5,134 bases of DNA from Nocardioides sp. (GTDB taxonomy: Bacteria > Actinomycetota > Actinomycetes > Propionibacteriales > Nocardioidaceae): contig JAHEXO010000214.1 of the NCBI GenBank assembly GCA_023252065.1, positions 1 through 5,134 of the forward strand, written 5' to 3'. Below the pieces are notes generated by a model. That model searched no databases. It saw only the letters and a list, made by a program, of their open reading frames with translations, and had not been told where the DNA came from. Shown piece by piece: positions 1 to 4,684 of this stretch (position 1 is the stretch's first letter; each line of letters opens with the position of its first letter). Position numbers and translations under genes: made by a program.

Positions 1-5
1 ACGGA

Positions 6-42
6 CGCTCATCGGCTGCTGAGGAGGGCGCACCGGACAGCG
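6..42 (+). repeat. Intergenic repeat copy A (two-block form)
   Basis: The first block, CGCTCATCGGCTG, is at 6-18. The second block, GGACAGCG, is at 35-42. They are separated by 16 bases, against 3-4 in copies C and D. CTCA (8-11) and TGAG (20-23) can pair around an 8-base loop, so the small hairpin of the other copies is kept although the loop is longer. The copy lies 35 bases before the start of the PH-like gene. Its function is unknown. Confidence 0.7.
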
Positions 43-65
43 GCTCGTACGTTTCGCTGCAGAGA

Positions 66-71
66 TAGATT
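66..71 (+). promoter_or_regulatory. Probable -10 box (TAGATT) of the PH-like gene, leaderless type
   Basis: TAGATT fits the actinobacterial TANNNT -10 consensus. It ends 6 bases before the GTG at 78, so transcription would begin at or next to the start codon. No Shine-Dalgarno sequence at useful spacing is seen, and no convincing -35 element. The TAG of the box is also an in-frame stop, so translation in this frame cannot begin further upstream. Confidence 0.45.
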
Positions 72-77
72 CGGAGC

Positions 78-440
78 GTGACCGGCACATACGACGACGG
101 CACGGTCGTGTGCGGCCCTGACCGGCTGTAGATCCACTCCTACTACTTCCCGTTTGGCACCAAGAGCGTCCCGTACACGCAGGTCCAAGGCGTGCAACGC
201 ATCGAGATCACGGGCGTGTGGTCTGGCAAGTGGCGCTTCTGGGGGACCGGCAACCCGAGGTACTGGGCCAACCTGGACAGGAAGCGACCGACGAAGAAGG
301 TTGGCTTCGTCCTCGACCTCGGACGCAAGATCAGTCCGATTGTCACCCCGGACCTGCCCGATGCGTTCGAGTCCGTGATCCGCGCACGAGCACAGCTCGG
401 CGCTGGCAATGCCCGCGAGATGAAGGGGCCCTTCATCTGA
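78..440 (+). pseudogene. PH-like small protein gene interrupted by an in-frame TAG
   Basis: Read from GTG 78 to TGA 438-440, the frame gives 120 codons that resemble one continuous small protein. It starts MTGTYDDGTVVCGPDRL, then meets TAG at 129-131 (codon 18), then continues IHSYYFPFGTKSVPY, a WGTGNPRYW motif and a VLDLGRKISPIVTPDLP segment. From memory, this YYFP-GTK-PY / WGTGNPRYW / DLGR-PxxTPDxP pattern belongs to small actinobacterial proteins with a PH-like beta-rich fold. Their biochemical role is not known. Both sides of the stop fit the family with no shift of frame, so one nonsense change is the simplest explanation. A codon such as GAG, CAG or AAG becoming TAG would do it. The first later start codon in frame is GTG 192, which would lose the first 38 residues and the YYFP strand. 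It could be a recent pseudogene, a sequencing error or, less likely, a read-through gene. Assignment to the family is moderately sure, and presence of the stop is certain as given. Confidence 0.65.
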
Positions 441-471
441 GGCCGCGCCCGGGTATCGCCCTCGACGCGAG

Positions 472-482
472 CGCTCATCGGC
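472..482 (+). repeat. Intergenic repeat copy B (first block only)
   Basis: CGCTCATCGGC matches the first block of the repeat. The following bases, AGAGTCCG, depart from the consensus, and no GGACAGCG block follows. It lies in the 66-base gap between the converging ends of the PH-like gene (440) and the lipoprotein gene (507). Just before it, CTCG-ACG-CGAG (461-471) could form a small hairpin, so the gap might also help to end transcription from both sides. No T-run is present. Confidence 0.5.
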
Positions 483-506
483 AGAGTCCGCGACGTCCCG
501 GCGCCA

Positions 507-1139
507 CTACGACGGCTCGATGAGATGTGGCGTGCTTGTCGGTTTGGATCGATCGGTGCCGACGTAGTCGACGGCGCGACCCCTGGCCCGCGAGGCGAAG
601 GACACCGCGCTGAGGCCCTTCACCACGACCCAGGGCGCATTCTTGAAGCAGCGACTCGGAACCCGAAGGGTGACCGTCTCGGCCACGAAGTCAGGCTCGG
701 CACGAAGGGCGCTGCCCGGGCACCCAGGGAGGGAGTCCTCCGAGCTGGTCGTGGTGAAGTTCGCTTCGCGGTTCCACCGGTGTGTGTCGGCGTACCGGTA
801 CTCGCTCCAAGCCACCTGACGCTCGAGCTCGTCTCCCGGGATGTCCACCTCGAACTCGACACCCCATCCTGGATTGGCTTTCGGCTCGATGTCGGCGTAG
901 CGCACGGTCACCACGAGTGCGTGGGCAGTGCGCTTCACCAGAGCACCGACAGCGTCCCCGTTCGGGGTCACCGGGCTCGGCTTGCTCGGGAAAGGGATCC
1001 CGCTCCACAGGTCATCGCGACCGTCCTGGACCACCAACCGACTCACCGGACGCGACTCCCCTCCCCATGGGGCCCCACACGCCGCGACCGACAGCGCCGT
1101 GCACAGAAGGGCGAGTGTGGTGGTGGCGGGACGGCGCAT
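507..1139 (-). CDS. Predicted secreted lipoprotein of unknown function
   Basis: The protein has 210 residues from ATG 1139. An upstream in-frame GTG at 1157 would add MPDDER. I prefer ATG 1139 because it gives a standard lipoprotein signal peptide: MRRP, a hydrophobic run TTTLALLCTALSV, then the lipobox VAAC. The lipidated cysteine would be residue 21. The GTG remains possible because AGG lies 9 bases ahead of it. After the lipobox comes a segment rich in Gly, Pro and Ser, then a beta-rich domain with alternating hydrophobic strands (ALVVTVRYADI, GVEFEVDI, ETVTLRVPSRCF, PWVVVKGLSAVSF). Two cysteines, in PGCPGS and SRCFK, could form a disulfide outside the membrane. The layout of a GD-x(4)-V strand, a VPxRC turn and a PxWVxVG-like strand recalls exported proteins common in Nocardioides-type genomes whose function I do not know. 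It would be anchored to the outer face of the cytoplasmic membrane. It stands alone between repeat copies B and C. Confidence 0.75.
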   Translation of the reverse strand: MRRPATTTLALLCTALSVAACGAPWGGESRPVSRLVVQDGRDDLWSGIPFPSKPSPVTPNGDAVGALVKRTAHALVVTVRYADIEPKANPGWGVEFEVDIPGDELERQVAWSEYRYADTHRWNREANFTTTSSEDSLPGCPGSALRAEPDFVAETVTLRVPSRCFKNAPWVVVKGLSAVSFASRARGRAVDYVGTDRSKPTSTPHLIEPS

Positions 1140-1225
1140 CCGCTCATCATCGGGCACCCACCGCTACCTGCCGGCCACGACGCGACTCCGTCATCATCCA
1201 TCCGAGGTCACGTCTCCCAACCATC

Positions 1226-1252
1226 CGCTCATCGGCTGAGCCCTGGACAGCG
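1226..1252 (+). repeat. Intergenic repeat copy C (consensus-like, two-block)
   Basis: CGCTCATCGGCTGAGC (1226-1241), then CCT, then GGACAGCG (1245-1252). GCTCA and TGAGC form a perfect 5-bp inverted repeat around TCGGC. Flanking C1225-CGCT and AGCG-G1253 can also pair as CCGCT/AGCGG, giving an alternative outer stem. On the minus strand it begins 4 bases after the stop codon of the Imm10-like gene and lies about 70-90 bases ahead of the lipoprotein start. It has no U-tract. Confidence 0.75.
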
Positions 1253-1256
1253 GTCA

Positions 1257-1652
1257 TCAGTCGAGCAGGCGTACCAGCGCTCGGGTGACCTCAGCGGACA
1301 CGTCCCCTTCGACGAGGAGCCACACGTCGGGTGGGACACCGAGGGTGTCGACAGCCGCAGCCGTGAAGACCAGGTGGACGTTCCGATCGGTGACAGTGCA
1401 CGTGTCGACACCGCCGTACATCACAGCGCCGGAGGCCGCGACGAGGCAGTACGTATCCATCCTCACGCCGATGTCCTGCCCATCGAAGACCAGGGCACGC
1501 TGCACCTGCAAGAAGTCCTGAGGGCCTGACCCGAGCGTGACCAGCTCGACGTGGTGGTCATCGTCGCGAAGGTAGGAAGCGAGCACCCGAGAAAGGTGCC
1601 ACGAGATGGTCGCGCCCGCACGCTCATCGGCTGAGCACACGGACAGCGACAT
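1257..1652 (-). CDS. Imm10-like immunity family protein (tentative)
   Basis: The ATG-initiated frame encodes 131 residues with no signal peptide or membrane segment, so it is probably cytoplasmic. The core FLQVQRALVFDGQDIGVRMD (48-67), TYCLV, then MYGGVDTC (78-85), followed by alternating strands and the helix-forming tail EVTRALVRLLD, resembles the Imm10 immunity family as I recall it. That family has an 'LQR...FdeQDi.lGmdtY' core and a YGG motif. Imm10 proteins are predicted to neutralise toxins of polymorphic toxin systems. This match is from memory, and no cognate toxin lies in the window. The start is doubtful. Residues 3-13 (LSVCSADERAG) are read from repeat copy D, so the ancestral N-terminus may lie nearer ISWHLSRVLASYL, where GTG 1586 (V23) is an in-frame alternative. 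No clear Shine-Dalgarno site or TANNNT box precedes ATG 1652. Confidence 0.6.
   Translation of the reverse strand: MSLSVCSADERAGATISWHLSRVLASYLRDDDHHVELVTLGSGPQDFLQVQRALVFDGQDIGVRMDTYCLVAASGAVMYGGVDTCTVTDRNVHLVFTAAAVDTLGVPPDVWLLVEGDVSAEVTRALVRLLD
1621..1648 (+). repeat. Intergenic repeat copy D (consensus-like, two-block)
   Basis: CGCTCATCGGCTGAGC (1621-1636), then ACAC, then GGACAGCG (1641-1648). It differs from copy C only in the short spacer, and it has the same GCTCA/TGAGC hairpin. It overlaps the first codons of the Imm10-like frame and starts 40 bases after the stop of the small membrane protein gene, reading on the minus strand. Confidence 0.75.
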
Positions 1653-1688
1653 AGGAAGACGCTCGCGGACCTGAAAGTGCCTCGTCCT

Positions 1689-1964
1689 TCAAGATGCCTT
1701 CGTGACCTTGGGAACGCTCTGGTTCACACGGATGCGCTCCTCGGCACCCTTGACGGCCACGAGCACAGCGCAGCACGCGGAGAATACGGAGCACGTCACG
1801 CCTGCCGAGACGGCGATCGCGTCGGCCGAGTCCCACACGCCGCTCTTGTCGTTCAGGTGCAGCGCCAGGAACATCCAACCGCCGAGGCTGCCGGCACCGA
1901 GCACCCAGGCGCTGGTCCAGAGCTGATGACTCGTAGGTCCGTTGTCGATCACGGGATCTGCCAC
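1689..1964 (-). CDS. Small two-helix membrane protein, function unknown
   Basis: The protein has 91 residues from GTG 1964. A short polar N-terminus (MADPVIDNGPTSHQ) leads to a first hydrophobic segment (about 16-37, WTSAWVLGAGSLGGWMFLAL). A short polar loop, HLNDKSGVWDSAD, comes next. A second hydrophobic segment (about 49-71) contains VSAGVTCSVFSACCAVLVAV and three cysteines. The tail is polar and basic (KGAEERIRVNQSVPKVTK). This is a helical hairpin in the cytoplasmic membrane, probably with both ends inside. I do not recognise a family. Such small proteins occur among immunity genes and as hypothetical membrane proteins, and the Imm10-like neighbour is the only functional hint. The start is supported by a TAGCCT box 7 bases ahead of the GTG, suggesting a leaderless transcript. 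The 40-base gap plus repeat copy D before the next gene argues against tight translational coupling. Confidence 0.65.
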   Translation of the reverse strand: MADPVIDNGPTSHQLWTSAWVLGAGSLGGWMFLALHLNDKSGVWDSADAIAVSAGVTCSVFSACCAVLVAVKGAEERIRVNQSVPKVTKAS

Positions 1965-1971
1965 GGCGGGC

Positions 1972-1977
1972 AGGCTA
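1972..1977 (-). promoter_or_regulatory. Probable -10 box (TAGCCT) of the small membrane protein gene
   Basis: Read on the minus strand, TAGCCT fits TANNNT and is followed by GCCCGCC and then the GTG at 1964. The 7-base spacing would put the transcript start at the start codon. I see no clear -35 element. The box supports this GTG over the later GTG four codons downstream. Confidence 0.45.
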
Positions 1978-1999
1978 CTCGGCCAGATCGTTCAGCGTG

Positions 2000-2014
2000 C
2001 GCACATCGGCTGCG
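2000..2014 (+). repeat. Intergenic repeat copy E (divergent, first block only)
   Basis: CGCACATCGGCTGCG differs from the consensus first block at two positions (T to A in the left arm, A to C in the right arm). Even so, CGCA and TGCG still pair around CATCGGC. The GGACAGCG block is absent. It lies 35 bases ahead of the membrane protein start and at the junction with the SulP region, so it may mark the end of the repeat-bounded series. It is followed by a run of nine G. The match is weaker than in the other copies and could be chance. Confidence 0.4.
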
Positions 2015-2101
2015 GGGGGGGGTCACTGCCCACCGGGAGGCGAGGGCGGCGTCTCAGACATTCGGGACCAAGGGCCGGGGACGGCGGGACTTCCGCGTCG
2101 T

Positions 2102-2107
2102 TACCGT
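2102..2107 (+). promoter_or_regulatory. Probable -10 box (TACCGT) of the SulP gene, leaderless type
   Basis: TACCGT fits TANNNT and ends 5 bases before ATG 2113. It lies within GTTACCGTG (2100-2108), a 9-base string repeated exactly ahead of the GNAT gene. No Shine-Dalgarno sequence precedes the ATG, which fits a leaderless transcript. The -35 region is not clear. Confidence 0.5.
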
Positions 2108-2112
2108 GACGC

Positions 2113-3969
2113 ATGTCCACCGGTTCGACCCCCGAGTCGACACGGTGGCGTGCCGTGCCGGTGGTCGGCTGGCTGCCGCACTACCAGCGGTCCTGGTTGC
2201 GTGGCGATGCCGTGGCCGGTGCAGTGGTGGCCGCGCTCGCGGTGCCGCAGGCGCTCGGCTACGCCTCCCTCGCAGGGGCTCCCGTCCAGGCCGGCCTGTA
2301 CGCCGTGCCGGTCGCACTCGTGGCCTACGCGATCTTCGGCTCGTCCCGACAGCTCGTCGTCGGGCCGGTCTCGACGGTGTCGGTGCTGTCGGGTTCGTTC
2401 TTGGCCAGCTTCGGGGTGGCGGGCACGATGCAGGCGGCGTCGTACACGGCGGCCTTGGCCCTGGCCTCGGGCCTGGTGCTGATCGCCGCGGGCTTCCTGC
2501 GCATCGGCTGGGCGGCGGAGTTCTTGTCCAAGCCGATCGTGACCGGTTTCGTGCTCGGCCTGACGATCCTGGTGATCCTCAACGAGGTGCCGCACCTGCT
2601 CGGTGTCCCGAGCCCGCAGGGTCAGGTGGTGGAGCGCATCGGCGCCCTGGGCGAGAGCCTGACGCGAGGCGACGCCGACCCGACGACGGTGGTGATCTCG
2701 GCGGTCTCGCTGCTGCTGCTCTTCGGTGGCGCTCGGTGGGTGCCGAAGGTGCCGTGGGGCCTGACCGTGCTGGTGGTCGGGCTCGTCGTCTCCAGCGCGA
2801 TGGACCTCGCGGCGGAAGGGATCGAGGTAGTCGGCACGGTTCCTCGCGGGTTGCCGACCCCGGCGATCCCGTCGGTCGACTCCGCCGACCTGCCGGCCCT
2901 GCTCTCGGCCGGCGCTGCCCTGGCCCTGGTCGGGCTGGCCGAAGGCCTGAGCGCCGCACGGCTCTTCGCCGGACGGGGTGGCTACCGGGTCGAGGCCGAC
3001 CAGGAGCTGCTCGCCTCCGGGGTGGCCAACCTGGCCTCCGGGCTGTTCGGCGGCCTCGGCGTGGCGGGCAGCCTGTCCAAGACCGCGGCGGCCAGCGACG
3101 CCCGCAGCCGGAGCCAGATCGCGGGCGTCGTGGCCGCAGCCCTGTCGCTGGTGGTGATCGCGGCGATCGCGCCCGTGCTGTCCGACCTGCCGAGGGCGGT
3201 GCTGAGCGCGATCGTGATCAACGCCGTCTGGAAGCTGATGGACTTCGCCGCGCTGCGTCGCTACGCACGCGTGCGCCGCAACGACATCGTCGCCGCGATC
3301 GTGGCAGCCGTCGGAGTGCTCTGGTTCGGGCCCCTGAACGGGCTGCTGATCGCCGTGGCCACCTCGGTGCTGGGCCTGATCTACCGCTCCAGCCGGCTGC
3401 AGATCGACACCATGGGCCGGGTGCCCGGCGAGAAGGCCGCGTGGGGCAGCATGACCCGCCACCAGGAGCGCCCGACGTACCCCGGGGTCCTCGTGCTCCG
3501 GATCGACACCGCGATCTTCTGGGTCACCGCGGCCCCGGTGCTCGACGCCGTCGTCGACCGGGTCGACTGCACGCCGGGGGTGCGCGCCGTGGTGCTCGAC
3601 CTCGAGGCCACCAACCAGATGGACGTGACCAGCCTCGACGCGCTGGTCGACCTCCTCCATGCCCTGCGCGACCGCAACGTCGACCTCTACCTGGTGCGCG
3701 TGATGTCGCCGGTCCGACGGGCGTTGAAGCGGTCGGGCCTGATGACGGAGATCGGAGAGGACCACCTGTGGCACAGCATCTCGCAGGGGGTCCGTGAGGC
3801 CCGCCGTACGCACGGCTTGGCGGGCTACCGCGCGATCCCCGGCGGGGTGTTCGACTCCGACTGGCTGCCCGGTCCCGGCGAGGAGCCGCCAGAGGAGGTG
3901 GCCGCCGAGGAGGCTGAGGAGCGGATCGTGCCCCGGCAGTCCGATGGTGACCAGGAGGACCAGGACTGA
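2113..3969 (+). CDS. SulP/SLC26-family anion transporter with C-terminal STAS domain
   Basis: The protein has 618 residues and is complete, a usual length for bacterial SulP proteins. It is an inner-membrane transporter for an inorganic or organic anion. The family moves sulfate, bicarbonate or dicarboxylates, often with H+ or Na+, and the substrate cannot be read from this sequence. The membrane domain (about 30-425) opens with the family pattern VPQALGYASLAGAPVQAGLYA (43-64 region) and AIFGSSRQLVVGPVSTVS (73-90), which resembles the SulP signature. The second conserved block holds GLAEGLSAARLFAGRGGY (274-291), then ANLASGLFGGLGVAGSLSKT (305-324). The linker RSSRLQIDTMGRVPGE leads to a STAS domain (about 456-565) with VVLDLEATNQMDVTSLDAL (493-511), the usual STAS core with D504-V-T-S. 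The tail is rich in Glu and Asp (588-618). The STAS domain lies in the cytoplasm and is thought to regulate transport and dimer contacts. ATG 2113 is supported by the promoter box just ahead. No carbonic anhydrase or sulfate assimilation gene is adjacent. Confidence 0.95.
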   Translation: MSTGSTPESTRWRAVPVVGWLPHYQRSWLRGDAVAGAVVAALAVPQALGYASLAGAPVQAGLYAVPVALVAYAIFGSSRQLVVGPVSTVSVLSGSFLASFGVAGTMQAASYTAALALASGLVLIAAGFLRIGWAAEFLSKPIVTGFVLGLTILVILNEVPHLLGVPSPQGQVVERIGALGESLTRGDADPTTVVISAVSLLLLFGGARWVPKVPWGLTVLVVGLVVSSAMDLAAEGIEVVGTVPRGLPTPAIPSVDSADLPALLSAGAALALVGLAEGLSAARLFAGRGGYRVEADQELLASGVANLASGLFGGLGVAGSLSKTAAASDARSRSQIAGVVAAALSLVVIAAIAPVLSDLPRAVLSAIVINAVWKLMDFAALRRYARVRRNDIVAAIVAAVGVLWFGPLNGLLIAVATSVLGLIYRSSRLQIDTMGRVPGEKAAWGSMTRHQERPTYPGVLVLRIDTAIFWVTAAPVLDAVVDRVDCTPGVRAVVLDLEATNQMDVTSLDALVDLLHALRDRNVDLYLVRVMSPVRRALKRSGLMTEIGEDHLWHSISQGVREARRTHGLAGYRAIPGGVFDSDWLPGPGEEPPEEVAAEEAEERIVPRQSDGDQEDQD

Positions 3970-3978
3970 CCGCGCGCA

Positions 3979-3999
3979 TCCGGACGCACATCGTCCGGA
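3979..3999 (+). terminator. Perfect 8-bp inverted repeat after SulP (terminator or operator)
   Basis: TCCGGACG (3979-3986) and CGTCCGGA (3992-3999) pair perfectly around CACAT. The hairpin starts 9 bases after the SulP stop and ends 8 bases before the TACCGT box of the GNAT gene. A GC-rich stem without a T-run is common for actinobacterial transcript ends. Because it also covers the expected -35 zone of the GNAT promoter, a repressor-binding site is an alternative. Confidence 0.55.
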
Positions 4000-4007
4000 G
4001 ACGGGGT

Positions 4008-4013
4008 TACCGT
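4008..4013 (+). promoter_or_regulatory. Probable -10 box (TACCGT) of the GNAT gene, leaderless type
   Basis: TACCGT ends 7 bases before ATG 4021. It is part of GTTACCGTG (4006-4014), identical to the string ahead of SulP. The GTG inside this box (4012) is in frame, but using it would put the -10 box inside the coding region, so ATG 4021 is the better start. Confidence 0.5.
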
Positions 4014-4020
4014 GCGGAGC

Positions 4021-4614
4021 ATGAACGACGCCTCGACCACCGCCGCGCTCACCGTGCAGGCCCTCGGCCCCGAGACCTGGCCGGCCTTCGCCGACCTCGC
4101 AGAACGCCACAACGGCGTGTGGGGCGGATGCTGGTGCACGTGGTTCCACACGATGAGCGGGGAGAAGGAGCGCGAGGCGGGGGCCAACCGCGCTCTCAAG
4201 GAGCGGCTCGTCTGCGAGGGCAGGGCGCACGCGGCGCTCGTGTACGACGGCGACGTCGCGGTCGGGTGGTGCCAGTACGGCCCGCCGGCGGAGCTGCCCA
4301 ACATCCACCACCGCAAGGAGTACCACGCCACGACGCAGCGCGTGCCCGACTACCGGGTCACCTGCTTCTTCGTCGACCGCCGCTACCGACGCAAGGGAGT
4401 GGCAGGGGTCGCCCTGCAGGGCGCGCTCGACCTGATCGCGCACGCCGGTGGCGGGCTGGTCGAGGGCTACCCCCACGACATCGGGGGCAAGAAGGTCTCG
4501 GCGTCGTTCCTCTACTGCGCCACCCGCACCACCTTCGAGGAGGCCGGGTTCACCTACGACCGCCCCAAGGGCGCCAAGAACTGCGTGATGACCAAGCAGG
4601 TCGCGCCCGCCTGA
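4021..4614 (+). CDS. GNAT-family N-acetyltransferase
   Basis: The protein has 197 residues and is cytoplasmic. It is predicted to transfer an acetyl group from acetyl-CoA to an amine, and the acceptor is unknown. The GNAT fold is visible. An N-terminal strand and helix (TVQALGPETWPAFADLAERH) are followed by central strands with AHAALVYDGDVAVGWCQYGPP (69-89) and VTCFFVDRRYRRKGVAGVAL (113-132). That last segment contains the acetyl-CoA-binding motif A, R123-R-K-G-V-A, in the R/Q-x-x-G-x-G/A pattern. Then come a helix (QGALDLIAHAGG) and a C-terminal FEEAGFTYDRPKG strand typical of GNAT proteins. A striking N-terminal motif, GVWGGCWCTWFH (32-43), and seven cysteines mark a subgroup common in Actinobacteria. 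Their role is not known to me. The EGYPHD segment (148-153) fits that subgroup. Start chosen at ATG 4021 because of the TACCGT box. It is separated from SulP by a hairpin, so probably transcribed on its own. Confidence 0.9.
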   Translation: MNDASTTAALTVQALGPETWPAFADLAERHNGVWGGCWCTWFHTMSGEKEREAGANRALKERLVCEGRAHAALVYDGDVAVGWCQYGPPAELPNIHHRKEYHATTQRVPDYRVTCFFVDRRYRRKGVAGVALQGALDLIAHAGGGLVEGYPHDIGGKKVSASFLYCATRTTFEEAGFTYDRPKGAKNCVMTKQVAPA

Positions 4615-4650
4615 CGGCCTCCGAGCTCCTCAGCTGACCGACCCCCGGGA

Positions 4651-4673
4651 GCCCGGTCTTGCCAGGACCCGGC
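4651..4673 (+). promoter_or_regulatory. Imperfect inverted repeat upstream of the ABC gene (operator or terminator)
   Basis: GCCCGGTC (4651-4658) and GACCCGGC (4666-4673) pair at 7 of 8 positions around TTGCCAG, with one C-C mismatch. It ends 11 bases before ATG 4685 and touches CACTCT (4673-4678), a weak -10-like box that sits 6 bases ahead of the ATG. This placement suits an operator for a repressor. GACCG (4636-4640) with CGGTC (4654-4658) is a competing hairpin that could end GNAT transcription. I cannot decide between the two. Confidence 0.4.
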
Positions 4674-4684
4674 ACTCTTGAGCC

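Noticed and set aside
143..478. Minus-strand frame of 111 residues opposite the PH-like gene
   Set aside because: The plus-strand reading has the YYFP/WGTGNPRYW/DLGR pattern on both sides of the stop. The minus reading has no recognisable features.
1141..1155. Sixth copy of the repeat (CGCTCATCATCGGGC) at the lipoprotein start
   Set aside because: It has a 3-base insertion and a mismatch within the core, no hairpin and no second block, and it falls in coding sequence. Chance similarity is likely.
525..1529. Plus-strand frame of 334 residues opposite the lipoprotein and Imm10-like genes
   Set aside because: No domain pattern, and it runs antisense across two genes whose minus-strand products show a signal peptide and family-like motifs.
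6..1652. Repeat copies as canonical integron attC sites
   Set aside because: Cassette-like spacing fits, but the GTTRRRY/RYYYAAC core pair is not found around the copies. Only a near match (GGTTGGGAG on the minus strand beside copy C) is present, and no integrase is in view.
6..2014. Repeat series as a CRISPR array
   Set aside because: Intervals are 380-750 bases and contain genes. Copies are short and uneven, with no spacer-sized units and no cas genes.
1677..3797. Long plus-strand frame (706 residues) running through the SulP gene in another frame
   Set aside because: Arg/Gly/Pro-rich composition typical of an off-frame reading. It crosses two minus-strand genes' territory and has no recognisable domain.
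2101..4476. Very long minus-strand frame (791 residues) opposite SulP and GNAT
   Set aside because: It is a shadow frame produced by high GC at third positions. Its sequence is low-complexity, rich in Arg, His, Gly and Asp, while the plus strand carries two clear protein families.
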